Shown piece after piece: positions 36,057-48,773 of a stretch of 64,000 nucleotides of DNA. The DNA lies in contig JAJTCH010000001.1 of assembly GCA_021323225.1 (NCBI GenBank), forward strand, positions 625,120 through 689,119. The letters run 5' to 3'. The DNA is from Rickettsiaceae bacterium. Its GTDB lineage: Bacteria; Pseudomonadota; Alphaproteobacteria; Rickettsiales; UBA1997. Within the stretch, counting starts at the first letter, position 1. Each line of letters opens with the position of its first letter. The translations under genes and the position numbers were made by a program. The notes beneath the pieces were generated by a model. That model saw only the letters and a program-made list of their open reading frames with translations, was not told the origin of the DNA and did no database searches.

Positions 36057-36200
36057 GAAACTGCCCTATATCTCGCTAGGATGAGGCGAAAATGGTGGGT
36101 TTGCGAGAACCGGCGCGCAGCGTACATCAGTACGTGAGCACCGGAAGCGGAGCAAACCCATCATTTGCGGCCAGCCTAGTTAGAGATAGAGGGTAGTTTC
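36057..36200. repeat. Imperfect long inverted repeat abutting the groEL stop
   Basis: Arms of nearly 50 bp begin gaaactgccctatatctc on the left and pair imperfectly with the right end, whose complement begins gaaactaccctctatctc. Both arms carry a gggtttgc segment. The centre holds a second palindrome (gcgtac atcag tacgtgagc). The element sits directly at the groEL stop codon and before the terminator, so it would form a large 3'-UTR structure in the groESL mRNA. It looks like an inserted palindromic repeat element unrelated to the one at 28792-28948. Confidence 0.75.
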
Positions 36201-37880
<1,680 letters not shown>

Positions 37881-37883
37881 TTA

Positions 37884-38174
37884 TTATTTGTTGATGATGG
37901 CTAGGACATCGGATTCTTTCATGATCACAACTTCCTTGCCGTCGATTTTTACTTCAGTTCCACCCCATTTGGTGAAGAGAACTCTATCTCCAACTTTAAC
38001 ATCAAGGGCAATTCTCTTGCCATTTTCATCAACATTGCCTTTTCCAACAGCAAGAACAAGACCCTCAGCCGGTTTTTCTTGAGCAGTATCAGGAATGATT
38101 ATGCCGCCTTTGGTTTTATTTTCGGCTTCAATTCTTTCCACCAAAATACGGTCATGTAAAGGTTGTATTTTCAT
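37884..38174 (-). CDS. groES: Co-chaperonin GroES
   Basis: GroES is the 10-kDa lid of the chaperonin. The 96-residue protein begins with [16 protein letters not shown] and carries the mobile loop ([16 protein letters not shown]) and the dome segment ([20 protein letters not shown]). It heads the groESL operon, 46 bases downstream of the promoter elements at 38219-38249. Confidence 0.98.
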   Translation of the reverse strand: MKIQPLHDRILVERIEAENKTKGGIIIPDTAQEKPAEGLVLAVGKGNVDENGKRIALDVKVGDRVLFTKWGGTEVKIDGKEVVIMKESDVLAIINK

Positions 38175-38218
38175 TTTAATTTTTAGGATTGGTTAATATT
38201 GAAAGAGAGCTTTCACCG

Positions 38219-38249
38219 CTCATATAAGAATCATTGATTTTTTGACAAG
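38219..38249 (-). promoter_or_regulatory. RpoH (sigma-32) type promoter of groESL
   Basis: On the minus strand CTTG (38249-38246) is followed after 17 bases by CTTATATGAG (38228-38219). This fits the alphaproteobacterial heat-shock consensus CTTG-N17/18-CYTATnTnnG. The same DNA also reads as a weak vegetative promoter (TTGTCA, 16 bases, TATATG). An inverted repeat (ttttttgac and gtcaaaaaa, 38238-38265) overlaps the -35 end and may be the grxC terminator or an operator. No CIRCE element is present. Confidence 0.7.
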
Positions 38250-38272
38250 ATCATGCGTCAAAAAAACAAAAA

Positions 38273-38524
38273 TTATTTCAACAAATCATCAAGTTTTCCT
38301 TCACGATCAAGATTGTGTAGATCGTCGCATCCACCAATATGGATATTATTTATAAAAATTTGAGGAACTGTTCTTCTGCCGCCGGATTTTTTTATCATTT
38401 CTTCTCGCATTTGATCATCAATAATTTTTATCTCTTCGAATGCAGCATTTTTTCTTTGCAGAAGGGACTTTGCTCTAACGCAATAGGGACAGTAATCTGT
38501 GGTATAAATTATAATTTTTGACAT
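38273..38524 (-). CDS. grxC: Glutaredoxin 3
   Basis: This is an 83-residue dithiol glutaredoxin with the active site CPYC (YTTDYCPYCVRAKSLL), the TVP motif (RRTVPQIFI) and the glutathione-binding GGCDDL. It reduces disulfides using glutathione. It lies 11 bases after the Tyr/Pro-rich lipoprotein gene and upstream of groES. Confidence 0.95.
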   Translation of the reverse strand: MSKIIIYTTDYCPYCVRAKSLLQRKNAAFEEIKIIDDQMREEMIKKSGGRRTVPQIFINNIHIGGCDDLHNLDREGKLDDLLK

Positions 38525-38535
38525 CGCTAACTAAA

Positions 38536-38892
38536 CTAAAATTTCTGATTTGCGGCATTTGGAGCGCTGTTATCAGATCTGTTGGTACCATAGTAAGAAG
38601 GTGGCACATAATATTGGTCACCATCATAGTAAGGATATTGGTTTTGTGGAGGAAAGGCGTATGGATTGCTATAATATCTGGAACCTGGCTGCTGATAGCC
38701 ATAGCTTGGTGGAGAATAATAATAACCATCTTGCCTGGAAGAGGCATATGGCGGCTGTTGGTATGGCTGATAATTTTGATTGGAAGATCTTGGGGCATCT
38801 TGCGGCACACTAGGATAACAGCTAGAAAGACACAACAACACCATCAACAGATATGTAAAATTAATCTTAAATTTGGATAGGTCAGTGTTCAT
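38536..38892 (-). CDS. Tyr/Pro/Gln-rich lipoprotein
   Basis: The 118-residue product has a signal peptide (about residues 1-24) ending in the lipobox LSSC, and a mature part dominated by Tyr, Pro, Gln and Ser (YQPYQQPPYASS; GYYYSPPSYGYQQPG). Low-complexity tails like this are intrinsically disordered. I use the ATG at 38892; an upstream TTG at 38910 is less likely. The function is unknown. The Gln-rich tail of the PEGA lipoprotein at 372-977 is similar in character. Confidence 0.6.
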   Translation of the reverse strand: MNTDLSKFKINFTYLLMVLLCLSSCYPSVPQDAPRSSNQNYQPYQQPPYASSRQDGYYYSPPSYGYQQPGSRYYSNPYAFPPQNQYPYYDGDQYYVPPSYYGTNRSDNSAPNAANQKF

Positions 38893-38947
38893 TAGAGTAA
38901 GGAAAATCAATCAGGGCTTTATAAATTATTAATCAATGCTAACTTGT

Positions 38948-38975
38948 TTGTTTGCAAATTTTGGCGCGTTATAAT
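38948..38975 (+). promoter_or_regulatory. Possible promoter in the 342-base gap before ribD
   Basis: TTGTTT (38948-38953) and an exact TATAAT (38970-38975) are 16 bases apart on the plus strand, pointing to ribD about 260 bases downstream. The rest of the gap (38893-39234) is AT-rich. It contains no tRNA, no FMN-riboswitch-like sequence and no coding frame I can support. Confidence 0.35.
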
Positions 38976-39234
38976 AGATGCTTCATCTATAAAAACTACT
39001 AGCAAATTAAACCGGAATAATTTGGTTAATAAATGCGATCAAAAGGAAAAGCGGAGTTGTGCCGGTAAAATCAAGGTTAGGAAGTAGTTTTTTAATGCTG
39101 CAAATATTTGGAGTTATTTGCTATGTAAAACAAACAGATTTTGTTGCAGTTAAGTTAGAAATTAAAGTTAAAATCACACAAAAGTAAAGCAATTATTCCA
39201 ATAATTTACTAACTGTATCATTTTGTGACAGAGC

Positions 39235-40350
39235 ATGGATAAATATCTCGCGGATAAACTCCCAGACCAGCAAAATCAATCTTACATCAAGTTTGCTCTT
39301 GGTATTGCAAAAAAAAATATTGGTATCACAGCACCCAATCCTTCAGTTGGCTGTGTTTTGGTAAAAAATGGGGCAATTATTTCTACCGGAGTTACCGGAC
39401 AAAATGGCACTCCTCATGCCGAAACTGTTGCTATCGAGAAAGCCGGAAAAAACAGCATTGGCGCCACTTTATATGTAACCTTAGAACCTTGCTCACATTT
39501 TGGAAAAACTCCACCTTGTGTTGATCTGATTATAAAATCAAAAATTTCAAAAGTTATCATTGCCTGCGTTGATCCTGATTCAAGAGTAAATGGAGAGGGT
39601 ATAAAAAAACTGCAGGAAGCAAAAATTGAAGTTGTGGTTGGAATTTTAGAAGATGAGGCACGCAAGTTAAATCAGGGCTTCTTTGGCTCGCGAACAAAAA
39701 AAATGCCTTTTGTTACTTTAAAATTAGCAACCAGTTTAGATGGAAAAATCGCTACAAAAAATGGTGACAGCAAATGGATAACGTCAGAGCAATCAAGACA
39801 ATTCGGGCATTATTTGCGCGCTAAAAATGATGCGATTTTAGTTGGAGCAAGCACAGTGAAAGCAGATGATCCAATGCTTGATTGTCGCATTAACAGCCTA
39901 GAAAAATATTCTCCAAAAAGATTTATCTTGAGCTCCAAATTAGATATTGCTTTAGAAAGTAGAATTGTCCAAACCGCAAAACAAATTCCTACCTATATTC
40001 TAACCAATAGCAGCGATACACAAAGATTCATTGATGCCGGCGTCAATATCATCAATTTTGAAAATTCAAATGACAAAATTGATCCAAAAATTTTACTGAC
40101 AAAAATTTGTGAAATTGGAGTTAATAATCTCTTGATAGAAGGCGGAGCAAAATTGGCAACTCAGTTCCTAAAAGCTGATTTAGTTGATAGATTAATTTGG
40201 ATTCAAAGCCCGAAAATTGTTGGCGGAGATGGAGTTGACGCAGTTGCAGATTTAGACCTTTCAAAAATAGAACAAAGTCTAAAATTTAAAATTACTCGCA
40301 CAAAAAAAATTGATGAAGATCTTTTGGTTGAACTGGAAAAGAAAATTTAA
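39235..40350 (+). CDS. ribD: Bifunctional riboflavin biosynthesis deaminase/reductase RibD
   Basis: RibD carries out the second and third steps of riboflavin synthesis, deaminating then reducing the pyrimidine from GTP. The 371-residue protein has the zinc deaminase motif (PHAETVAIEKA, then LEPCSHFGKTPPC) at residues 60-100 and a C-terminal DHFR-like reductase (LKLATSLDGKIAT; NNLLIEGGAKLATQFL). Other rib genes are not in the window. Confidence 0.95.
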   Translation: MDKYLADKLPDQQNQSYIKFALGIAKKNIGITAPNPSVGCVLVKNGAIISTGVTGQNGTPHAETVAIEKAGKNSIGATLYVTLEPCSHFGKTPPCVDLIIKSKISKVIIACVDPDSRVNGEGIKKLQEAKIEVVVGILEDEARKLNQGFFGSRTKKMPFVTLKLATSLDGKIATKNGDSKWITSEQSRQFGHYLRAKNDAILVGASTVKADDPMLDCRINSLEKYSPKRFILSSKLDIALESRIVQTAKQIPTYILTNSSDTQRFIDAGVNIINFENSNDKIDPKILLTKICEIGVNNLLIEGGAKLATQFLKADLVDRLIWIQSPKIVGGDGVDAVADLDLSKIEQSLKFKITRTKKIDEDLLVELEKKI

Positions 40351-40439
40351 CTCAGGCCAATCCACTTCAAAGTTGCAAGTTTAAGAGTCGTTTCTATAGT
40401 AGCTGCACTGGCTTCATGAAGGCAAAATTTAAAGTTTAA

Positions 40440-42278
<1,839 letters not shown>

Positions 42279-42300
42279 TTTTTTATAACCAACCAATAAA

Positions 42301-43353
42301 ATGAAAGAAAAATTAAATATCGCCATCATCGGCGCTTCCGGTTATACTGGTGTTGAGCTAATTCGTCTTTTGCTTACTCATTCCAAAACTAACATCAAAG
42401 CGCTGATTGCCAATAGCAATGCTGGCCAAGAAATTGCCGATATTTATCCGCATCTTTCTCCTTTTGGTTTGCCACCGCTACAAAAAATTGAAGAAGTGGA
42501 TTTTACAAAAATTGATGTGGCTTTTTGTTGCTTGCCGCACACCACCTCACAAGAAACCATCAAAAATTTGATGGAAAATAAAAATCACAGCCATTTAAAA
42601 ATCATCGATTTATCAGCCGATTTTCGTCTGGAAAATATTGATGATTATAAACAATGGTATGGTCATGAACATGTTGCTTCCACTCTACAACCACAAGCAG
42701 TTTACGGACTTAGCGAAATTAACCGCGCTAAAATCAAAAAATCTAATTTGATTGCCAATCCTGGATGTTATCCAACCTCGGTTTTGCTGCCTCTTTTGCC
42801 GCTAATCAAAAATAATCTGATTGAAACTTCCAATATTGTTATCGATTCTAAATCCGGCGCTTCCGGCGCTGGCAGAAGTTTGAAACTGGGTAATTTATAT
42901 TGTGAAGTAAATGACGGAATGAAAGCCTATGGAATTGCCAATCACCGCCATACAGCAGAAATTGAGCAAGAATTAGGTAAAATAGCAGGTGGAAAATTGC
43001 AAATTAGCTTCACGCCACATCTGGTGCCAATGAGCCGCGGTATTATCTCAACAATTTATGTCAGCATCAAAAACAGTTTCAAAATTGATGATTTAAAAAA
43101 CTGTTTAGAAACGCAGTATCAAGATGAATATTTCGTCAATATTGTTAATAACTATCCGGGCACACACGATGTTTTTGCCAGCAATTTTTGCAATATCGGC
43201 ATCTTCGCCTCTCGCCTTCCAGGCCAGGTTATTATTGTTTCGGTGATTGATAATTTGGTGAAGGGAGCTTCCGGACAGGCTGTACAGAATATGAATATTA
43301 TTTTTGGATTTGATGAGAAAGAAGGCCTAGCCGGTTTGCCGGTTACGCCTTAA
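42301..43353 (+). CDS. argC: N-acetyl-gamma-glutamyl-phosphate reductase
   Basis: ArgC carries out the third step of ornithine/arginine synthesis. The 350-residue protein starts with a Rossmann motif (IAIIGASGYTGVELIRLL) and has the catalytic cysteine in NPGCYPTSVLLPLLPL, plus SGASGAGRSLK. It converges on argF, overlapping its 3' end by 4 bases. Confidence 0.96.
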   Translation: MKEKLNIAIIGASGYTGVELIRLLLTHSKTNIKALIANSNAGQEIADIYPHLSPFGLPPLQKIEEVDFTKIDVAFCCLPHTTSQETIKNLMENKNHSHLKIIDLSADFRLENIDDYKQWYGHEHVASTLQPQAVYGLSEINRAKIKKSNLIANPGCYPTSVLLPLLPLIKNNLIETSNIVIDSKSGASGAGRSLKLGNLYCEVNDGMKAYGIANHRHTAEIEQELGKIAGGKLQISFTPHLVPMSRGIISTIYVSIKNSFKIDDLKNCLETQYQDEYFVNIVNNYPGTHDVFASNFCNIGIFASRLPGQVIIVSVIDNLVKGASGQAVQNMNIIFGFDEKEGLAGLPVTP

Positions 43354-44279
43354 ATCTTAACATCAAACAACCAAAGCAATATTGCCTTTTGGGCATGAAG
43401 GCGATTTTCAGCTTCGTCAAAAACTACCGATTTTTTCCCATCAATTACAGTTTCAGTCACTTCAAAACCGCGATATGCCGGTAAACAATGGGTGAAAATT
43501 GCTTGCGGATTTGCTAAATTCATCAGCTCCTCATTTACTTGAAAAGGCATTAGCAATTTTAGTTTTTCCTGTTTTGCTTTTTCATCACTTGCTTCGCCCT
43601 GCCCCATGGAAATCCAGGTGTCAGTGATCAAAACATCAGCATTTTTGGCTGCACTTTTAGCATCGTGATAAATATTAATTTTTGCGCCTTTCTTCTTAGC
43701 TTCGGCAATTTCTTGATTACAAAAATCCAGTTCTTTTGGAATGGCAATATTCAAAACATAACCAAAAGCTAAAGCGCCATGGATATAGGAATTTAGCACA
43801 TTATTGGCATCCCCAAACCAGGCCAGAGTTTTGTTTTCAATATTTCCCAAATGTTCTTCGATAGTTAAAATTGAAGCCAGAATTTGGCATGGATGGCTGT
43901 AGTCGCTAAGAGCATTAATGATTGGAATTGTGGAATTTTGCGCCATTTCTAAAAGCAGGTTATGCTCTTTGCAACGCACCATCACTACATCTACAAGGCG
44001 CGATAAAACTTTAGCGGTATCAGCAATAGTTTCACCTTTTCCAAGCTGCATGTCATTTTTATTCATGACAATTGCACTACCGCCAAGCTGGTTAATTCCT
44101 GCTTCAAACGAAACGCGAGTTCTGGTTGATGGTTTTTCAAAAATCATCGCCAGATTTTTACCCGGCAAAAGATTTTTAGTTTCTTGATAACTAAGTTTTT
44201 TTAACTTCTTTGCAGCAGTGATAATGTTTTTTAATTCACTGGCGGCAATTTGGCTAAGATCAATAAAGTGTTTCATCAC
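43350..44279 (-). CDS. argF: Ornithine carbamoyltransferase
   Basis: ArgF combines ornithine with carbamoyl phosphate to citrulline. The 309-residue protein shows the carbamoyl-phosphate binding motif (EKPSTRTRVSFE), the SHPCQ motif (DYSHPCQILAS) and the ornithine loop (THCLPAYRG). With carA and argC present, a working arginine pathway is likely. It is divergent from murG. Confidence 0.96.
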   Translation of the reverse strand: MMKHFIDLSQIAASELKNIITAAKKLKKLSYQETKNLLPGKNLAMIFEKPSTRTRVSFEAGINQLGGSAIVMNKNDMQLGKGETIADTAKVLSRLVDVVMVRCKEHNLLLEMAQNSTIPIINALSDYSHPCQILASILTIEEHLGNIENKTLAWFGDANNVLNSYIHGALAFGYVLNIAIPKELDFCNQEIAEAKKKGAKINIYHDAKSAAKNADVLITDTWISMGQGEASDEKAKQEKLKLLMPFQVNEELMNLANPQAIFTHCLPAYRGFEVTETVIDGKKSVVFDEAENRLHAQKAILLWLFDVKI

Positions 44280-44417
44280 TTAAAAGTGGTTTGGGATAAA
44301 AAAAAGAAGCCGTTTTAAATTTCAAATCCCAAATTGTCAAGAAGCGGTTGAATGATAAGATCGGCTCTTTATATTAGCGCTTTGGACGCAGTTTTTTGGG
44401 AATCAAAACATCAGGCA

Positions 44418-45587
44418 ATGAAAAATACCATCATAATCACAACCGGAGGTACCGGGGGGCATATTTTTCCAGCCCAAACCATTGCCGATAAGCTTTCAAA
44501 GAAAGGGCTGAATGTAGTTATCCTTGGTGATAAAAATTATGCCAAATATCACAAGCCGCATTACCAATATAAATTTCAAATCATTGGCTCTGCAAAAATT
44601 AACAAATCTCCGCTAGCGCTTGCTAAATCAGCAGCCAGAATTTCTTACGGAATTTTTCAATCGATGATTTTGCTTCTCAAATATCAACCAAAGGTAGTTA
44701 TTGGTTTTGGTGGCTATTCCACTTTCCCTGTTTTATGCGCTGCAGTTACTTTGGGGAAGAAAATTATTTTGCATGAGCAAAATGCTCATTTGGGAAAAGT
44801 GAACAGAATCTTTGCCAAGTTTGCTGATAAAATTGCTTTATCTTATCTGCAAACTGATGGGTTGGAACCGGGAGATAAAACAGTCTTTACCGGCAACCCG
44901 ATCCGGGAAGAAATTGCTGAATTGCAAAAGCTGGAATATCAATTACCAGACTCAACTAAGCAACTAAACATCATCGATAATCTAGGTTATGACTTGATGC
45001 TAGCTTCGCAATTTTACAATTATAATAAATCCAGCAGTCCTGATTTATTCAATATTTTAGTAATTGGTGGTTCAGGTGGCGCAAAAATATTTAGCGAAAT
45101 TTTACCACGGGCTTTTTTCAATTTGCGTGATGAAGTAAAAAAGAAAATTAGCATTACCCAACAATGCCGCTCGGAAAATCTGCACTCAACTTTTGAACAA
45201 TATAAATCTTTTAGTTTTAATATTTTGATGAGTGAATTTTTTGATGATATGCCTGCAAAAATTTCCAAAGCCCATCTTATAATCAGCCGCGCCGGATCTT
45301 CTTCCATTGCAGAGTTCACTTGCTCTAAAAGACCGATGATTTTAGTTCCTTTTGCTTTAGCTGCAGATAATCATCAAGAAAAAAATGCCAGAGAAATAGA
45401 AAAATCAGGGGCGGCAATTGTAGTTAGGGAAAAAGATTTCACCATCAACAATCTTACTGGTATAATTGAAAAGCTTATTGACAATCCAGCTCTTTTGCAA
45501 AAAATGTCCGCCGCTTCTTTTAAATGCTCCAATATTGAAGCTGGAGACAAGCTCACCAAACTAATCATCAACACTAACAATGAATAA
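44418..45587 (+). CDS. murG: UDP-GlcNAc transferase MurG
   Basis: MurG adds GlcNAc to lipid I to make lipid II for peptidoglycan. The 389-residue protein has the N-terminal GGTGGHIFPA loop, the second glycine loop region (FGGYSTFPV; VIGGSGGAKIF) and the donor-binding segment ISRAGSSSIAEF. I start at the ATG at 44418, where the family N-terminus begins. An upstream ATG at 44352 would add 22 unlike residues. It overlaps the HTH gene by 8 bases. Confidence 0.94.
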   Translation: MKNTIIITTGGTGGHIFPAQTIADKLSKKGLNVVILGDKNYAKYHKPHYQYKFQIIGSAKINKSPLALAKSAARISYGIFQSMILLLKYQPKVVIGFGGYSTFPVLCAAVTLGKKIILHEQNAHLGKVNRIFAKFADKIALSYLQTDGLEPGDKTVFTGNPIREEIAELQKLEYQLPDSTKQLNIIDNLGYDLMLASQFYNYNKSSSPDLFNILVIGGSGGAKIFSEILPRAFFNLRDEVKKKISITQQCRSENLHSTFEQYKSFSFNILMSEFFDDMPAKISKAHLIISRAGSSSIAEFTCSKRPMILVPFALAADNHQEKNAREIEKSGAAIVVREKDFTINNLTGIIEKLIDNPALLQKMSAASFKCSNIEAGDKLTKLIINTNNE

Positions 45588-46023
45588 CCACTCAGCATCC
45601 ATCGGAGACATTTTAAAAACCAAAAGAATCAGCCTGGAAATTAGCATTGAAGAAGTCAGCCACAAGCTCAAAGTTAAAAAGCAAGACATCATCAATTTAG
45701 AGGAAAATAATCTCGATCTAATCACTCGCCATCTTTATTTAAGCGGTTTTATCAAGAGCTATGGAAAGATACTTAAAATCAATAACGATATTATTGATGA
45801 ATATATCTCCGGCATGGCTAGAAAATGCAACACCAAAAATACCAAACATCAATTGGTAAATCTTGATCGCGAACAAAATAAAAATCCGGATAAGGATGAT
45901 TTGGTAAATGCCCTTTTGATATTTACCATGATCTATCTGCTCTTGATTTCCCTTAGCCAATTTAAAACCCAAAATCTGAAAATCACTAATCTCATTATCA
46001 ATCATCTAGGCAAGATAGAGTGA
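45580..46023 (+). CDS. RodZ-like helix-turn-helix membrane protein
   Basis: The 147-residue protein has an N-terminal HTH_25 domain typical of RodZ (IGDILKTKRISLEISIEEVS; DIINLEENN; YLSGFIKSYGKIL) and one membrane helix near the C-terminus (NALLIFTMIYLLLISL). RodZ links MreB to the cell-wall machinery. This protein has only a short stretch after the helix, without the usual periplasmic domain. Coupling to murG supports a cell-wall role. It overlaps the AsmA gene by four bases. Confidence 0.72.
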   Translation: MNNHSASIGDILKTKRISLEISIEEVSHKLKVKKQDIINLEENNLDLITRHLYLSGFIKSYGKILKINNDIIDEYISGMARKCNTKNTKHQLVNLDREQNKNPDKDDLVNALLIFTMIYLLLISLSQFKTQNLKITNLIINHLGKIE

Positions 46024-48773
46024 TGAACAAATTAGTCCGGCTTTCTATTCTCATTATTTTTTCAGCGGCTGCTTTGTTGATTGCGATCCCTCTTTTTATC
46101 AACACTGCACCGCTTAAATTGGAGCTGGAAAAAAAAATTAGCGCTGAACTTAAAGCTAATTTTCAAATAGTGGGCAAAACCAATATTTCCTTTCTTCCGC
46201 TGCCGCAAATAGCTTTGAGCAATGTTAAAATTAAAAATCTGGTAAATGATGAATATCTGATTGATGCCGAAATCAAGCGCATAATCATTAAACCCAATTT
46301 TTTTTCACTCTTTGGCAAGCAAACTAAAATTGGCAGTCTGATTTTTGAAAGTCCAACAATTGAGAACAAATATAACGGGGTTGAAATTGCAAACCAGGCC
46401 ACGCCTGGTGAGGTTCCATCTGGTAGCAATAATTTATCAGATCAGATTTTTGGTTTTGGGAAAAATGGTGCAAAAGTGGCAGATTTCAAAAACATTGAAA
46501 CCATCAAAGTTAAAAAAGGATATTTTATTGAACGCAGCAACAATGATACTGCAGTTGAGTTTAGCAAAATTAATTTCTTGCTTAAAAATAATTTAAAAAA
46601 ACAGGTTTTTACAATTAAAGGGGATTTTTTATCTGGGGAAGTTCCAACCAATTTCAGCCTGGTTGCTGATGCCAACAATGACAGCGATTCTTCGCTTAAA
46701 ATCCAATCACCAATATTTAACCTTGCCGCTAAAGGAAAATTTTCCAACTCCAATATCAGTGATTTACTCAAGTCAAATTTTGTCGGCAATATTGACATCA
46801 ATATTGTCGATCTTCGGGCATTTTTTAACAAATATATTTCCCAGAATAATTTCTTTTACCGCAATATTAACCCTACCCAGCCGCTAAAAATAAGCGCCGA
46901 TATCAATAACCAACAAGGCAAGCTCGAGGTAAAAAATATTGTCCTTTCCTCACCATCTATTAACGGTAAAGGTAAAATCCACGCCGATATTTCTGCATTA
47001 AAACCGGATGCAAATATTGAGCTTGAATTTGAGCAAATCAATATTGACGATATTTGGCTTAGAACCGCGAATTCCAGTGCTGAAACTAAAGGAGCTGAAG
47101 ATAAAATTGTCCAACAATTTAGCGATAAAAATCCAACTCCTTCAGACCAGGAAAAAACTTATATTTTAGAAAATCAAAATCCTTCCGACACCAAACCTCT
47201 GTTTGATAACCTGAATTTAGCGGCAAAGATAAAAATCAAAACCGCCATCTATTATGGCAAAAACCTGAATAATATTGATGTTAATTTTGCAACTTTAACT
47301 GACGGCAATTTTTCCCTTAATTCATTTAAGTCAGATATTCCCGGGCAAGGAAATTTGCAGATCTCCGGCACTTTTCAAAAGGAAAATAATATTCCCAAAT
47401 TTAGCGGATCATTAGCAATTGAAGGGAAAAAATTGGAAGAGTTTTTGGCCTGGCTAAAAATTCAACCGCAAAATTTAAAAGCGGGAACTCTTGCCGATTA
47501 TAATTTCACTTCCGCTTTATTATCGCTGCCTAATTTTACGGTTTTTAAAAATTTTAATCTCGCCATCAATGGCGGCAAAAATATTGTCGGCGGTAATTTC
47601 CAGATTGATAACTCTTCAGATATTCCCGTTAAAACTACCGATCTTAAAATCAATTATCTCAATTATGATGATTATTTTTCATCAGAAAAAAGCCAATATT
47701 TATCTTCCGGCTCTTTGTTGAAAAAGTTACTTTGGCTTAATACCGCCAATTACAAATATGAAATATCACTTCTAATTGACCAATTGATTTACAAAGAAAA
47801 TTATCTGCAAAACCAGAGCTTCAAAGTTAAATATGGCCAAGGATATTTAAAATTTTTAGATATTAGTTTTTTTTCACCAGGCCTTGATCTTAAAGGAAAT
47901 ATTGAGCTAGACATCAGCACTAATAATCCAAAACTAAATATTGATATCAGCTCCAATAATTTCTATTACAAAAATCAAAAAGAGGGAGAAGTAATTGAGC
48001 AATTTTTTAACCTGCCTTCTCTTGCCGAGTTTAGCGGGCAAATCAATATCAACATCGGCAATCTTTTGGTTAATCAGTGGCAAGGCCGCAATATTAAAAT
48101 TGCCGGAGATTTGAAAGACGGCATCGTTACCTTTAAAAATTTTAGTCTGGACAGTTATGGCGGACAGGCAAAATATAACGGTTCCATGGTTTTTAAAGAG
48201 GCAAAAACTATAACCGGCAGTATTGAGTTGGTTGGTGCCAACAATAACCAGTTTTTATATCATCTCTTTGGCATTCAAAATATTTATGGTCTGACTAATC
48301 TTTCTGCCGTTGTCAATTCTACCGCTAGCAACAAAACAGAATTTATAAAAAACCTCGATGCCAGCGGCAAATTCATCACCGGCAATGTCCTGGTTAAAGG
48401 TTTTGGTATTTATGATTTGGCAGAAAAAATGACACAAAGAGCACAAGCCGAAAATATGCTTGCAGTACTTTACAATCCAAACTCTGTAAGTCAGTTTGAA
48501 AAAGGCGCTGGCGCTTTTATAGTTAGGAAAAACAGCAGCAAAAACCAATTTAATATCAAAGTTAGCAGCGTTGGCATCAATGGAATTATTTCAGGAGATG
48601 TTGATATGGAAAATGATAGAACGGATGGCAAGGCAAATTTTGTTTTTATCTCTGGAACAAGACAGAGTCAGGTTCCAATTAACATAGCAGTTAATTTTAA
48701 AGGTCGTCCTGGAGCTATTGAAGAAAGCACCAATCTTGATCAGGTTAAACAATATTTAAACAGTTCTAACTGA
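46020..48773 (+). CDS. AsmA-family envelope protein
   Basis: The 917-residue protein has an N-terminal membrane anchor (residues 5-28) and a long periplasmic beta-rich body of AsmA type (LKLELEKKISAELKANFQI near the start; LPQIALSNVKIKNL; C-terminal AsmA_2-like region with FKGRPGAIEES). AsmA-like proteins form grooves thought to carry phospholipid between membranes. It is coupled at both ends: ATGA with the RodZ-like gene, and TGATG with panB. Confidence 0.88.
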   Translation: MMNKLVRLSILIIFSAAALLIAIPLFINTAPLKLELEKKISAELKANFQIVGKTNISFLPLPQIALSNVKIKNLVNDEYLIDAEIKRIIIKPNFFSLFGKQTKIGSLIFESPTIENKYNGVEIANQATPGEVPSGSNNLSDQIFGFGKNGAKVADFKNIETIKVKKGYFIERSNNDTAVEFSKINFLLKNNLKKQVFTIKGDFLSGEVPTNFSLVADANNDSDSSLKIQSPIFNLAAKGKFSNSNISDLLKSNFVGNIDINIVDLRAFFNKYISQNNFFYRNINPTQPLKISADINNQQGKLEVKNIVLSSPSINGKGKIHADISALKPDANIELEFEQINIDDIWLRTANSSAETKGAEDKIVQQFSDKNPTPSDQEKTYILENQNPSDTKPLFDNLNLAAKIKIKTAIYYGKNLNNIDVNFATLTDGNFSLNSFKSDIPGQGNLQISGTFQKENNIPKFSGSLAIEGKKLEEFLAWLKIQPQNLKAGTLADYNFTSALLSLPNFTVFKNFNLAINGGKNIVGGNFQIDNSSDIPVKTTDLKINYLNYDDYFSSEKSQYLSSGSLLKKLLWLNTANYKYEISLLIDQLIYKENYLQNQSFKVKYGQGYLKFLDISFFSPGLDLKGNIELDISTNNPKLNIDISSNNFYYKNQKEGEVIEQFFNLPSLAEFSGQININIGNLLVNQWQGRNIKIAGDLKDGIVTFKNFSLDSYGGQAKYNGSMVFKEAKTITGSIELVGANNNQFLYHLFGIQNIYGLTNLSAVVNSTASNKTEFIKNLDASGKFITGNVLVKGFGIYDLAEKMTQRAQAENMLAVLYNPNSVSQFEKGAGAFIVRKNSSKNQFNIKVSSVGINGIISGDVDMENDRTDGKANFVFISGTRQSQVPINIAVNFKGRPGAIEESTNLDQVKQYLNSSN

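Noticed and set aside
38175..38272. CIRCE (HrcA) operator before groES
   Set aside because: No ttagcactc/gagtgctaa inverted repeat; the RpoH-type promoter accounts for heat control.
38893..39234. FMN riboswitch upstream of ribD
   Set aside because: The conserved FMN-element blocks could not be found in this AT-rich gap.
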